Positions 1-12,096 of a stretch of 64,000 nt of DNA are shown one piece after another. How positions within the stretch are numbered: position 1 is the stretch's first letter; every line of letters starts with the position of its first letter. Under the pieces are notes generated by a model that was not told the origin of the DNA, made no database searches, and saw nothing but the letters and a program-made list of their open reading frames with translations. Position numbers and translations under genes: made by a program. This DNA comes from Saururus chinensis (lineage: Eukaryota; Streptophyta; Magnoliopsida; Piperales; Saururaceae): positions 32,752,756 to 32,816,755 of the forward strand of contig CP141150.1 of NCBI GenBank assembly GCA_035235625.1, given 5' to 3'.

Positions 1-1820
1 TGTAGTTATCCTCTAAGTTCAAAGAATATTGAACTCCCATGAGTGAGTTCATAAAGTCCAAGGAGGAGGAAAAACCCTTCGGCCAAGTACTTTGAGAACT
101 ATTTCCACAACACGATGCCAATGTGCCCATACGAGGAAATGTAGAGGACTGAAGAAGGAATTCTTTTGAAAACCCTTATTTGGAGGTAGTATAGAACAAT
201 CTCAACTTATACTTTCAGGCTTTTATGGTAAGAAGATATACTCACATATTACACAATTTGACTAGGTTAAGCATGTCATGAGTAAAATTTGATTCTTTGA
301 ACTTTAAGATTCATGTGAATGTTATTTTCATGAAATTGTCTTGTTATTAGTGACCTAATTCCACCGCATTTTGTGAACCACAATGTTTTGGTCAAATTGG
401 GGGTGTTTGGTCCATTGTGGAAATTGCTTCGATCTTTTGCCAAACCACCAACTTTACCACCGACAAGTCAATGAGGTGTCAATGGTTGATGAAGAGACAA
501 TTCTCTACACTGGCATGCCAAAGACATTTTATTATACCAAACGATGGGTATTAGTAAGGGGTTGGTATGTAAATGATCATGTCAAGTTGGAGTGAGCCTT
601 TTCACTGTCGGCAAGGACATTCTGTCATTGGTGGTAACTATGACAATCAACACTAACACCATTGCATCAATGGGATAATCGACCAATATTTTACTACTAA
701 TGAGGTGTATTTTAGTATAATTTATTTGTATAATAAAGAAAGTAAATATCAAAACATATGATGAAAGATGTATGTGAATAATAGGTAAATGAACTCTAGG
801 TTTGGGTATACCAAAAATAGTAGAAACCTTAAACTATTGTATATCACACTTATGGACATGAGTGCCAAGTGTTGGTCTATGCTCTGATGGTGGGTCTGTT
901 TAGCCATGCAAATGAGATCTATGGTATGGGAAAAAGTCATGAATTTTTGTCTCCTTGCAGCTTGGGAGTTTATCATTTGTAGATCCTCTCCCTGGAGTTT
1001 GGGAGTTGGTTTGAATGGGTTATATCTTTAAAAGAAGCATGACTCCAACATAATGCAATAAAGACGTTTTCAATGATCATGGAAAGTCAAGAATCTCAAT
1101 GACCTAGGTCCATGAGCCCTTGTGGGCCTTAGCTTTATGACATGGATAGAGTAGGTGGTAGTCTTTAACAAGATTATGAAGCTACTTTGTGAAGTGATAC
1201 ACATTTTGAGTAGTCATGGAGATTTCTTTGATGTTGCTACAACTTATTAGATTTGTCATTTTATAACCTATGATTAGGTTTTGGGAGACTATTTGTATAA
1301 CTATAAACATATCATTGTTGTGAACATAGTAGTTTATTCTAATAACATAATGTCATAAATACATTGTTTTATCCCACTTAGTATATTTGATATACTTAGC
1401 ATCCTTATGGTGCAGGTCTTGTATTGTAGGTAGAAGACATTTGCAACCTTGGGGTAGGGAAGGATATAGAGTAGCAACTAATTTCATAGGTTTGTTTCTT
1501 ATTTTTATTAGAAAAATAAAGGTAAATACGTGAGAATGCTAATTTGTTTTGACTTAGTAATTGGAATAATGTAATGATAGATAAGTGCCCGACTCATGGA
1601 TCCTGTGTTTTAGCTAAATTGTTTAGTTATATAGGGTTATACATATTATTATATCTTTGTGCAATAAATTGAACAAATGGTTGATCATACCACATGATAT
1701 CTTAAGACATGATTTTATGATTTTCTTTGAAAACCTTTATTTCCTTAAAATTTTACTCCGCTACATCATTTTTATGTAAAATTAAAAAATTGTACTTTAG
1801 AAAATTGGGGGCATGATAAA
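1..1820 (-). repeat. Decayed inverted copy of the 22319-23400 repeat
   Basis: No gene is visible. Two stretches read as reverse complements of the element at 22319-29438. One is about 1060-1175, which pairs with about 22860-22970 around the shared word GGTCCATGAGCCC. The other is the block near 1800-1820 (AAAATTGGGGGCATGATAA), which pairs with the element's left end, whose complement reads GGAAATTGGGGGTATAACA. I therefore read this stretch as an older minus-strand copy of the same LTR-type family. The remainder, 1821-2154, shows nothing recognisable. Short open frames here have no family resemblance. Confidence 0.45.
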
Positions 1821-2154
1821 TAGAGTCACACTTAGGGAGTCAATCATGAAATTATGTTTCTTTAATGTTGCCATCAAAAGCTAAGGACCAGAGTTGATTT
1901 GGGAGTTTTTGAAGTGAAAATGGAGTTTTAAAGCTATAACTATAAGTACAAAACAATTGAAAATCAATACATGATTGCTTTAAAAGCTCAGAGTCCACCA
2001 GCTTGGGATTAGGGTTAGAGCTCTAACACTAGCATAATTTGGGATTTGTAATACTAGGTATATATAGAAAAATAAGGGTAAAGGGTCATCATGACAAAGC
2101 AGGTAACAAGTAATGGGAATAAAACATGTCATTAAGACATGTAATATTAACAAA

Positions 2155-3362
2155 TGTATTAGAACATATGTGGCACATGTCTTGTATTTGACTTTATTTC
2201 AATGATCAAAATTGTGTCCATTCCATGCATATTTTTAAGTCTTAAGATTTTGATTAGATTAATGATGCATCGAGTCATATTTGAAATTGATTTTGACAAA
2301 TTTGAAATTGATTGATTCAAAGAATTGAAACAAACATGTTATGAAGATTTATGGTGAATGACTTAATTAGAGTGAATGACCTTTGAAGAATAGAAAGATA
2401 AAATTCACCTCACACACACTCACACAAACACTTAAGATTTTCATTGAAAAACCTTATTGAGTGTTGGGATGGGAATTGGACAAAAAGGACAAAGATTGTA
2501 TAAGTGTTAAAAGCGATCGATCATCCTTGAAATAATGATTGATCAGGTTTGAATATGAATTTGATATTTATAGAAGACTGAACTATCGATTGTTAATCAG
2601 AGTAAAAATCTTCTAGTCCAAAATAGTGAACAATCAATCGCACTGTTGAAACAATCGATTGGATTCATTAGGGTTGTAAACAGAACAGGGAACGATTGAT
2701 CACCTTGTGGAACAATCAATCGGTCCCTAATGCAATTACCTATTTTTAGTCAATACTAAATCGATTTCTTTCTTACTATAAATCTAATACCCTAACCAAC
2801 TAAGAGAGTTATTTAAGGACCTTATGATGACAAATTGGGAATAAGGAAGGAGGAATTTTTTAGATAAAAAAGAGTGTTTTTTTTCCTTCCATCACCTTCA
2901 CATGAGTTGAGATAAAAGGCGGGTGAGAACTTTGATTCATAATTACTTTATGAATTAAAAGAGAGACTTTATGGACTAGATCACATCACATACAAAAAGA
3001 TTGGTGGAGTAAATCAAGACAAACTTTGATTGAAGACTGTGCTATTGAAGAAGAAGATATAGATCAAGTTCAAAGAAAAGACACCAAGAAGGACTTTGTA
3101 TCTTTGAGTCTTATAAGATCTACATCTTCATAGTACATTAGTTTCAACTAAAGGATCGAGTGCATGTTTTTTTCCTTATTTTGGGTTTCCATGTTAAAAA
3201 ATGTCTTGTGTTGATTTGTGGTAAATGATATATGTTTTGCGTTAGCTTTCATTGTTAAATTTTGCGCATTGATGCCATATCTTGTAGTTCATTGTCTTAC
3301 AAGGTATTTGATTTAGAGGCATTGTGGTAACCCTTAACAAAGTGAAGGGTATTAAACTCCCA
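2155..3362 (+). repeat. 5' LTR of the gag-only retrotransposon
   Basis: It starts TGTATTAGAACATATGTGGC, matching TGTTAGAACCTATGTGGC at 11805. It ends TATTAAACTCCCA, matching TATTAAACTCTCA at 30095. It is about 1208 bp and uninterrupted, so it serves as the template for aligning the three pieces of the 3' LTR. It contains a short CA-rich tract (about 2407-2430), the site where the gypsy element entered the 3' copy. It also carries several ATCGATTG-like palindromic words between 2515 and 2730. Confidence 0.8.
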
Positions 3363-3559
3363 ATTAATAATTGAGGATATTTTTTTGCTTAGTGATATAT
3401 TTGTTGATTTTGCTATCAATTTTCTTGATACTTGCTTGCTTTGGCTGATTTTGATTGAATACTTGTTGCTAGAATTAGTTTTTTCTTTGTTTTGGTAGTC
3501 TCTATTAATTGTCTTACTTGCTTGCTTTGTTTTTCAATGGCTAACATGATAATTTGGGT

Positions 3560-6150
3560 ATAGTGAATCGTCCTCCATTGTTTGATGGTCAAAATTTCTC
3601 CTACTAGAAAAATGGATGAGAGTTTTTATTCAAGCCTTAGATGGTAATGTATGAAAGATTGTGGTTAAATGATAAAATCCTTTGATAACCAAAGACAAGG
3701 ATGAAAATCCTATACTCAAAGCCAAATCCAATTGGGATGAATTTAAGTGGAAGATGACCAACTATAATAGCAAAACTTTGAGTGTATTATTCAATGCCAC
3801 TGAGAGGAGCCCATGGAAAGCTGTATCAATACGAATGACAGTATCGATGACTATGGATACAGGTACGCGCCAAAATGGGCATAAACCCTTTTATAAATAT
3901 AAAAAAAATATTATAACTAATAATATATCATTGTAATACTTATTTTAGAGCATTATAAGATCGTAGAATAATGTATCAATCGATACGGGTATTCTAAAAT
4001 CAGTTCATTTGGAACTATACACTATTATGCTCTCCGTCCTATACAAATTATTGCTCATTCTTTTCTATATTAAGTGCTCTAAAATTAGTTTATTTTAAAA
4101 ATAAATAATATTCCTAATATGAGTCACAGTTATATATTTAAATAAATGCATATTTGTGGAGCACTATATGTAAAAAAATAATTATGTAAATTGTATGGAC
4201 CTACCCGTATTGATCTCATATAACTTTAAAAATATAATTTTTAATATAACAAAATCTGAAACTTTCAAAGAAGTTGGGTTTGAATTGTGTTTTTGTTTTT
4301 AAGAAATTTTTTTTTCATTTTTTTAAATAAAAATTATTAAAATTATTTTTTAAAATACAAATTTTTTTAATAGCGTATCGCTACGTATCAGCTTTTGGTG
4401 TGGTGGGCGTACCACCCCCTGACCCATATCGGTTTCCACCAATACGAGTACATATCGGTCGATACGGGGCTTATCGACTGATATGGCATTCCATAGAGGA
4501 GCCAACATAGGTTCATCTCTAATTGTATTTTTGTTAAAGAGATATGAGATTGATTAGTAAAATACGAGGGAACAGATGCTGTAAATATTTCTAGGCTTCA
4601 AATATTTACCTTAGAATTTGAGAATATTATGATGGGCAAAGATGAATCCACTGCTGAGTATTATGCTAAATTTTTTGACATAATAAACACTTGTGATCAA
4701 CTTGGGGGAACCACTTGTAGATTAATTAGTTGTTAGGGAAATTCTTAGGTCATTGAGTAGTAAATTCAACATTAAGGTGGTTATCATAAACGAATCGAAA
4801 AAAATTCATACCTTTGACATTAGATTATTGCTTGGAAACCTAAGAACATTTGAAATGCAAGAGAAGTCATATGAGAAGAACGTTGAAGTGTTTGAGAAAA
4901 GCAAGGGAAAACAATTAACTTTGAAAACTTTCAGGAAAATGAATAAGAAAAATAAAGCTTTTAACACCCTAGAGGAAGAAGACTCTGATGACCAAAGTGA
5001 GGATGAACATATAGTCACGATAACTAAACAGTTTAGGAGATTCTTAAAAAATTAGAATTTTGGTAAGGGAGTGAGGAAAGGCCAAAATTTAGAGAGTGAG
5101 AAAAATTGATAATAATAGAGAGAAAACTAATAACAATGACAAGAAGAACATGAGATGCTTTATTTGTGACAAATTAGTTCATTTTACTTTAGAATGGCCT
5201 AATAAATATAATAATAGTTCTTTAGATGAAAAACTTAAGAAATTAAGAGATCAAGACAACAAAAAAGGGAAAGTATTCCATACCGCTTTATGATATGATG
5301 ACATCTCCTTTGATTAAGAGGATAAAATGCGTAACTACACTACCTTTAATGTGAGTGTTGAGTAGGATAGTTATAGTGGAGGTTCAAACGAGTTAAATTA
5401 GACTCTGAATCTTCTTCTGATGAGGATTTTGATGACGAGCAAGACAAGTTATTTTAACAAGTCATGCTATCAACTAAAAAGAATAGGAGACTCAAGAGGG
5501 AAGTGAGAAAGAGAGAAGAGAGGAATCAGCCTTTCTCATGAGTCCAACAAGTTCCATGAGTTGAACAATAGATTCAAAAGTGAGATGAGTGACCTCTTGG
5601 TTAAATTGGAGAGAGAGATCCAAATCTAGTCAACTTCAAGGATTACTCCAGTACTCCTCCAAGGAGAAACTAGAGGATTTTAAGAGGGGGAAGAAATCTC
5701 TTGATACTATGATCAAGATTGGTCAAAGGAACAAGAGATGGTTAGGTATTGAACCACATAATCACATATTAAGTGCAAAACCTACAACCTTTGTGGGAGA
5801 AGGAGAGTGTCTATAGACCTAAGGTTGTGCCTACCTCACAAACGCCTAGAGAAGGGAAGTGCTTAAAGATTATATTTACTACTATGCAAAATTATAACAT
5901 TTGTCACAAGGATAACAATACTAGACATGAGTGCCCCAATAATCACACTCTCAAGAGGAATTTTTGGAGAAAGAAGTGAGAGGAGACCCTTAGGAGGTAA
6001 GATTGAGTTGCCACATCAAGTCTTTAATCAGAACACTAGAAAGGCATGGATTAGAAAGGTTGATCTTCAATTTTTGAATGATCAAATAGGGGAAATTAGC
6101 AAGCCCCCATCGCTTCCCTTACGATTGGATGCCTAAGCAAGGCTAAGTGT
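3560..6150 (+). pseudogene. Decayed copia-type gag polyprotein (UBN2-like)
   Basis: Translated pieces in shifting frames read as a Ty1/copia gag. The N-terminal signature NRPPLFDGQNFSY lies at about 3560-3600. The middle carries DEST-AEYYAKFFDIINTCDQLG (about 4640-4705), followed by an ILRSLSSKFN-like segment (about 4740-4770) and LLGNLRTFEMQE (about 4825-4863). A zinc knuckle at about 5155-5200 reads CFICDKLVHFTLEW, so the last cysteine of CCHC is replaced by tryptophan. A C-terminal piece (about 5895-6065) has a second Cys/His-rich stretch and a KAWIRKVD motif. In a live element this protein packages RNA. Here many stops, frameshifts and the 683-bp insertion at 3812-4494 make it dead. Confidence 0.7.
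3812..4494. mobile_element. Mutator-like MITE with 9-bp target duplication
   Basis: The insertion interrupts the gag between identical 9-bp copies of AGAGGAGCC (3803-3811 and 4495-4503), the length expected for Mutator-like elements. The ends are imperfect inverted repeats of roughly 35 bp. The left reads ATGGAAAGCTGTATCA and the complement of the right reads ATGGAATGCCATATCA, and both continue to a GTATCG word. The inside is AT-rich with no transposase. GATACGG/CGATACG words cluster in the right end. Confidence 0.8.
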
Positions 6151-7600
6151 GAGATTCTCACAACCTAGATATCATTATTTGTATTGTCCATGTCTTGATA
6201 ATTTCGATCATTTAGGACATGTTTCATTTTTTTTTGTTTCTGGTATTTGTTCTTGCATGATTGTTTTCTTTCATAGGTTTTGATTGAAAAAAATAAAAAA
6301 AAGTCAAAAACACAAAAATAATAATTAGAGTTTTAACTTTAAATTTATTTTTGTTGTTTTTGAATTTTCAACTCAAGGTCTAAAAACTGTTAATTCACAA
6401 TTAAGCTAAAAACACCATAATGAGTACTTTATGTTTTATTTCCATTAAAGAAAAAAGAAAAAGAAAAAAAGCCATTATTGAAAAAAAGGAATGACAAAAA
6501 GATATGAAAGTTTTATTTCTTTTTAGATGATCTGATGTAATGAGTACCTAGCTAAGTGAGTTGGAAAAATGAGAACTTTCTCTTTATACTATAGTCTAGA
6601 TTAATTTGTCGATTTTTAATAAGAATGATCTTGAGAATTTTTTAATTGAAAGATATAATAGTCAAATTGATGGTTTCTTTAAAAATTGAATAAAGAGAAT
6701 TAAAATATTAATAAGAAGAAGTAGAATTTGAAATTCACAAACTAAGGAGCTGAATAATTCAGGAAGAAGAACATTAGATCATAAGTCCTTAGTTGTATAA
6801 AGATTAAGAGTGAAATTGACAAAATTTACACTTAGAGCTAAACAATGATTTTTTAGTTGCTTATTTTATTTTTAATTTGAGTTTTGTTAGACTAAATGAT
6901 GTGATTTCAGTTATCATCAGTTGTTTTTTTTATCTATATATTTTACTAGATTTTTTTGGTATTTTTCAAAAATATTAAAAAAATGCTCAATATTAATTGA
7001 TTGCAAGTTGGAATATCAATGTGAAGCAGAACCATCACACAAGCACATAGTAAATCGGTCAAAGCCTTATTTTAGCCTCTGTGTACTTCCAAACTCAAAA
7101 GGAGGCTTTACATTTTTGTGTTGAAGGCGATTTTGTGTGTATTTTAATCGTTTGAATGTGTTTTAGCCAAGATTTCACAGAATCCCCAAATTAAAACGTA
7201 CATGTCGTATTTCCAAAATTTCAATTTTTAGGGTTTTTTGAGCAGTTTTCAATAAATTTTGAAAAATTAGGATGGTTTCTCGTGCTTAGATTTACATCCC
7301 TTTCAAATTTTACATGATTTTATTGTAGAACTTCTGATAACTCGCCCTTTGTGAAAATTTTTAAATACATGAAATTCTTGGTAAAAGTGATAGTTTTTGT
7401 AGTTGTAAATCTTGTTTAGAATGTTCAAATCTACAACATACTAAAACTTGATACAATTTTGTGACAAGAATTTTCTCCTAAGATTATTTTCATAAATTCG
7501 GGTAATTTTTTTTTCAAAAATTTGAAAAATTTTAGAATATTTTTAATTGTTTATTTTACTTGCTGCTTTAGCCATTGCATTAAGATATTTCTTATCTTTA
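6151..7600. other. AT-rich retroelement interior, no gene seen
   Basis: This stretch lies between the gag remnant and the second reading frame of the gag-only element. It is strongly AT-rich with A and T homopolymers. I see no reverse transcriptase, integrase or protease motifs in any frame and no target duplications. Confidence 0.5.
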
Positions 7601-10600
7601 GATGGCTATAGGGAGAGCGAGCAGTTCTTTGGTGAGCACAATCGTGCTTCGTCATCTGGGACGCAAGGGGAGTAGCGGCGGATTAGATACATTAGATATG
7701 AGAGGTGTATAGTTTTTGAGATGCATATGGAGTGTATCCATTGGCTTGATAGATGTCCATAGAGGAGAGATTACCAATGTTTGATTTCCACAACACCACC
7801 CCAGTCTACCCTGCAGTGTTACTTAGGGTTGTTCAGTTTGATGACTTGACTATCTCTAGTCATCTTGATGGGACTATAGTCATTGTCACACCTGACATTG
7901 TAGCTTTTGCGATAGGATTAGATAGAACTAAGGGTGCTAACGAACCGAGTCGAACCGAGTTTTGAGGTTTTTGAACTTGAGCTCGATTATGAAAGCTCGG
8001 CTCGAGCTCGATTTTGAAAGCTCGGCTCGAGCTCGATTTTGAAAGCTCGGCTCGAGCTCGATTGAACAGCTCGAAGGAAAGCTCGAGCTCGGTTCGGTTA
8101 AGGAGTTCGAAACTCAATTCAAGCTTGAGCTCGAAAATATACTGTAGTAGCTCGAAGTTATGTTCGAATTGAGCTCGAATCCCAATTACAACCCAAATTA
8201 TTTTTCCCTATAAAAAACCATATTAATTTAAAAAATTACATCAACATTACAAAAATAAAAAAAGATGATAACAACTATAAATTCATTCTATTAAAGCCGT
8301 AAATATCACTTCAAAATCTATAGTTAACATAAGAGTTAATAAATTACCCACAAAAACCTTTCATTGGTCACCAAATATTTAGCTAATAGTGTTTAAATCT
8401 CTTATATAATAATCCACCAAGAATTAAACTAGTCACCAAAGTGGCATGACAACGCCAATCCATAGATTTAGTGACTACAAAAAAATTCTTCATTAGAACA
8501 CTATTTGGACCTTAGCAGTAGCATATTTCCAAGTGTGTATTGCTTGCAAATATTAAAATTAATAAGTAAGACAAGGTCCAAAAAAAAACAAAACAAATAC
8601 ATATTATCTTAATTTTTACACAGTCAAGAAGAGGCCCCAAACAGAAGATCAACCAGTCCGGTGGTCTATTTTTTTTCATTTTATATTTTATACATTTGGG
8701 CCCAAGTAAAATAGTGGCCCAAATATCTATTTTTTATAATTTTTATATATGCATATGTATTAAAATTTGGTAAATAATTTATTTATATATATATATATAT
8801 GTATGTATGTATATAGATATGTCTTCATATATATATATAAAATAATTTTTATGGTAGAGAAGACCTACTTGTTTTTATTCTAATAAATAACTTTGATCTT
8901 TGTCTTTGTTCAGCTCTAGAGAGCTTTAAATTCGACCAGACAGGGCTATCTGAGAACATCATTAGATAGTTAGCGACTAGAACAAAATAAGAAGAGTTGT
9001 ATGGAGGTTTCCGAAGCAGAGGAATTGAAATGCAGATATAATAGATGGTAAGGCTAGGGTCCCAAACCTTGCCTAGCACCGAAAGAGAAGGCCTTGTTCT
9101 GCAGGGTACAACTCGGGATAGTGGAGAAATAGAATAAGATGGAGCCTACCTACTTGGTTTGAACAAAGTAAATAGATCAAAGGAATAGAATCCATGTAGT
9201 TCTTATGCCACTTTGGATGGTCTTGGTTTGAAAGAGATACATGGAAAACAATTAGATCGATAGCCGGGGTAATTTCCTTCCTTCTTTGAGGAAAATTGAG
9301 CTGAATCCATGTGAACTAGTCTTAGAGAAGTAGATGGCTCGGCTCCATTGGGAGATGGTAAACTATATGTAGAGCTCGAGGTAGAGGGACTTGTACTTGG
9401 CTCACCGTAAGATGGATAGGAAGTAGGTTGCTCAATAACTTACCTTGGATATAAAATAATATACATGTGCTAGTGCATCATTGGTCATCCATGTCGTTTC
9501 ATATGAAACAGAAGATCATTGGAAAATAATATATTATGTGTATATACAAATATATTTCTTGATAGACATTCATGTATACATATAAATAGGAAATTATTCA
9601 TATGTGTAGCGCATTGCAAGTCTTCAAATCGATATATGAAAGCTCGCATAAAATATAAGAGGTATTTGGTGGTTGCTTTATCAAAGACTAATCACCCAAA
9701 AATGGTAAGATGACCATTGCACACTTATCAGCAAGTACCAAGTACAAATATGATGTTTATAATATTTTTATTTGTATATATAGTATTGATATGAATTTAA
9801 AATTTTTAAAAATATATGATTTATTTTATATAATTTACTCATTATATTGAAGTCAATGTTATAGAGTTGGAGCCTCCGCAAATGTGTAAAAGAGTTTTGA
9901 CAGAGTTAAGATACTCAACACATTACAAATCACAAGTAAAACTTTTGGACCCATAGTTGACTCCATTTATTTTATGGTTTATAAATATAGGGGAGGAGCC
10001 AATAGTTGATTCTATTCAATTATATTTTATAATAGTTGTGACTCGTGATTAAAACTTTATATATATATGCATACATATGTGTGTGTGTGAGAGAGAGAGA
10101 GAAAGAATCAATTAGTGATCTAGTAGTTGCTAAGAGAAGTATAATTGTACGCACATAAGTAAAAAATGCCAATATGATTAGTTAAATTAAGAATATGCAA
10201 GTAAAATTACATATTTATATTTATTAAGATTAGAATGATTAAATGTAGTATTTAAAAATTTAATAATATATATTATATAGATGAATAAGTGTATAATAGT
10301 AATAAAATAATTTTTCATACCTACATTCTCAATTTTATTAGTAGTATGATTTATATTTATTTTAAATATAATAGCATAATATGGATATTATATACAACAA
10401 TATATAATATATTACATACTATATATTAATGTATATATAGTATATATTAGTATAAAATAACATAGAATATTATAGGTATATGGAAGGTGAAAGTTAAATT
10501 TTTTATATAATATAGTGAATCGATCAGGTTTCGAGTCGAGTCGATTCGAGCTGGACCATGTTCGAGATCGGCTCATTTACTTTCGAGTTCGAACCGAGCT

Positions 10601-11300
10601 TGAGTCGAGCCAACTTAGAGTCGAACCAAGCCGAGCCAGTTCAGCTCGACGAGCTGGCTCGACTCGTTAGCAGCCTTAGATAGAACCCCCATCCAATACC
10701 CATTGCACGAGGGAATAGAGATCCCATAGGATAGCATCATTACTAGTTGTCTCCATGGTAGAGACAGAGGGAGGAGTCTTGACACATCCAGTCTAGCATA
10801 CTTGATGACCCTTGTCTTCAGGATGCTCCAGATGATCATGTAGTTTGATATTTATAGTGCGAGGAAGGATCTTGTGGATCACATGATGACCTAGATTTGT
10901 AGTAAGAGCCAAACTGCCATTAGGATTTATAGTCTTTAGTTTTTGGGAGACTCTACACTTTTGTTCATGGGCATATTCACGATATGTTAGCATTCCCGAA
11001 TATACTCTCTAGGATCTTTTTATCACGGGGTGTACAAATCCTGAGGGTGAGGTTTCTGAGACTGGGATCATAGAGTTTGTAGTTTTTCATCACATGAGGT
11101 CCCATAGTGGTGATATATTTAAGGACCCGCATTAGGATGTAAAGGATCAAAATGCATAGCCACGACGTCATAGATGTTCTGACGTGCACCTGGGGATTTT
11201 GATTTTGAGGATCCACCTCAACTAGTCACATATAGAGAGATCACAAATATTCACAGGGAGTTCCATGAGTGTTTTGATCGGGCACATGAATGATTTGCAG
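7600..11300 (+). pseudogene. Unrecognised retroelement reading frame split by a hAT element
   Basis: The frame open from 7753 reads MSIEERLPMFDFHNTTPVYP at its start and runs to GLDRT. It is cut by the hAT element at 7929-10678. With one copy of the duplication GATAGAAC counted, the same frame resumes at 10687 as PIQYPLHEGIEIP. It then runs on with scattered TAG stops, as expected when CAG or TGG codons decay. I do not recognise the family. Its form, with short conserved blocks around an IGLDR-like motif, recalls plant-specific gag-like domains carried by non-autonomous retroelements. That is inference only. Confidence 0.5.
7929..10678. mobile_element. Non-autonomous hAT element with GAGCTCGA subterminal repeats
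   Basis: A perfect 8-bp duplication, GATAGAAC, flanks the element (7921-7928 and 10679-10686). The terminal inverted repeats are TAAGGGTGCTAACGA on the left and the complement TAAGGCTGCTAACGA on the right. Both features are diagnostic of hAT elements. Subterminal arrays rich in GGCTCGAGCTCG and related words occupy about 7935-8190 and 10510-10665. The 2.3-kb middle is AT-rich, with TA and GA microsatellites (about 8785-8815 and 10058-10105), and has no transposase. It would depend on an enzyme supplied elsewhere. Confidence 0.88.
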
Positions 11301-11804
11301 ATTACCAGGCTATGTTCCATCTTTTGATGAGGATGACATTTGATGATTTCTTCATGTATTTTGTTATTGTTATTAAACTCTATTTCAGCTCTTTATATGT
11401 ATTTTTCTTTGGACTATCTTGTGTTATATCATGAAACTGATGATTGTTTAGACATATGATTGTTATTGTATATATTTTGTCATATCTTTTTGATTATTTA
11501 CTTGGCGTATTATGCTTTAACGATTATTTTCTATAGTTTTGGTTCACTTTTTGACAATTTCTGACAAAAAGCTTAGTTAAGACTTATTGAGTACTATTAT
11601 GCAAATAATTTTGGTTTAAATGTGCAACTTAAGTATATGTTGAAGGCTTTTCAAGGTTAATTCCAAATTGTCTTCGGAAGTCTTAGAGAGTCAAGTAAAG
11701 GGTTTTGTTCAAGTGAAAATCAATGCATTATATTGTCAAAGAGTTGTAATTTTCTATTTACATATTTTGTTGAATTTTATCACGAAGTTGCCAAATGGGG
11801 AGAA
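11301..11804 (+). other. 3' non-coding interior and polypurine tract of the gag-only element
   Basis: No coding motif is seen. The stretch ends in CCAAATGGGGAGAA just before the 3' LTR, a polypurine tract of the type that primes plus-strand DNA synthesis in LTR retrotransposons. The wording ATGGGGAGAATGTTAGAAC resembles the 3' junction of plant copia elements. Confidence 0.55.
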
Positions 11805-12096
11805 TGTTAGAACCTATGTGGCATATGTCTTATAATTAACTTTATAATGATGATCAAAACTATGTACATTCTATGTATGTTTATAAGTCTTAAGAATATT
11901 AGATTAGTGATGTATCGATTCAGATTTAGAATTAATTGACTTGAAAAATTGGAACAAATGTGTTTTGAAGATTCAAGGTGGAAGACTTGATTAAAAATTA
12001 GAAAAAACATGTTTTGAAGATTCAAGGTGGAAGACTTCATTAGAGTGAATGAACTTGGAAGAACAAAAAGGTGAACTTCACACACAACACACACAC
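11805..12096 (+). repeat. 3' LTR of the gag-only element, piece 1
   Basis: This piece matches the first quarter of the 5' LTR (2155-2430), from TGTTAGAACCTATGTGGC to the CA-rich tract. It ends where the gypsy element begins. It contains a small local duplication, the sentence ATGTTTTGAAGATTCAAGGTG appearing twice in overlapping form near 11962-12030. Confidence 0.75.
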
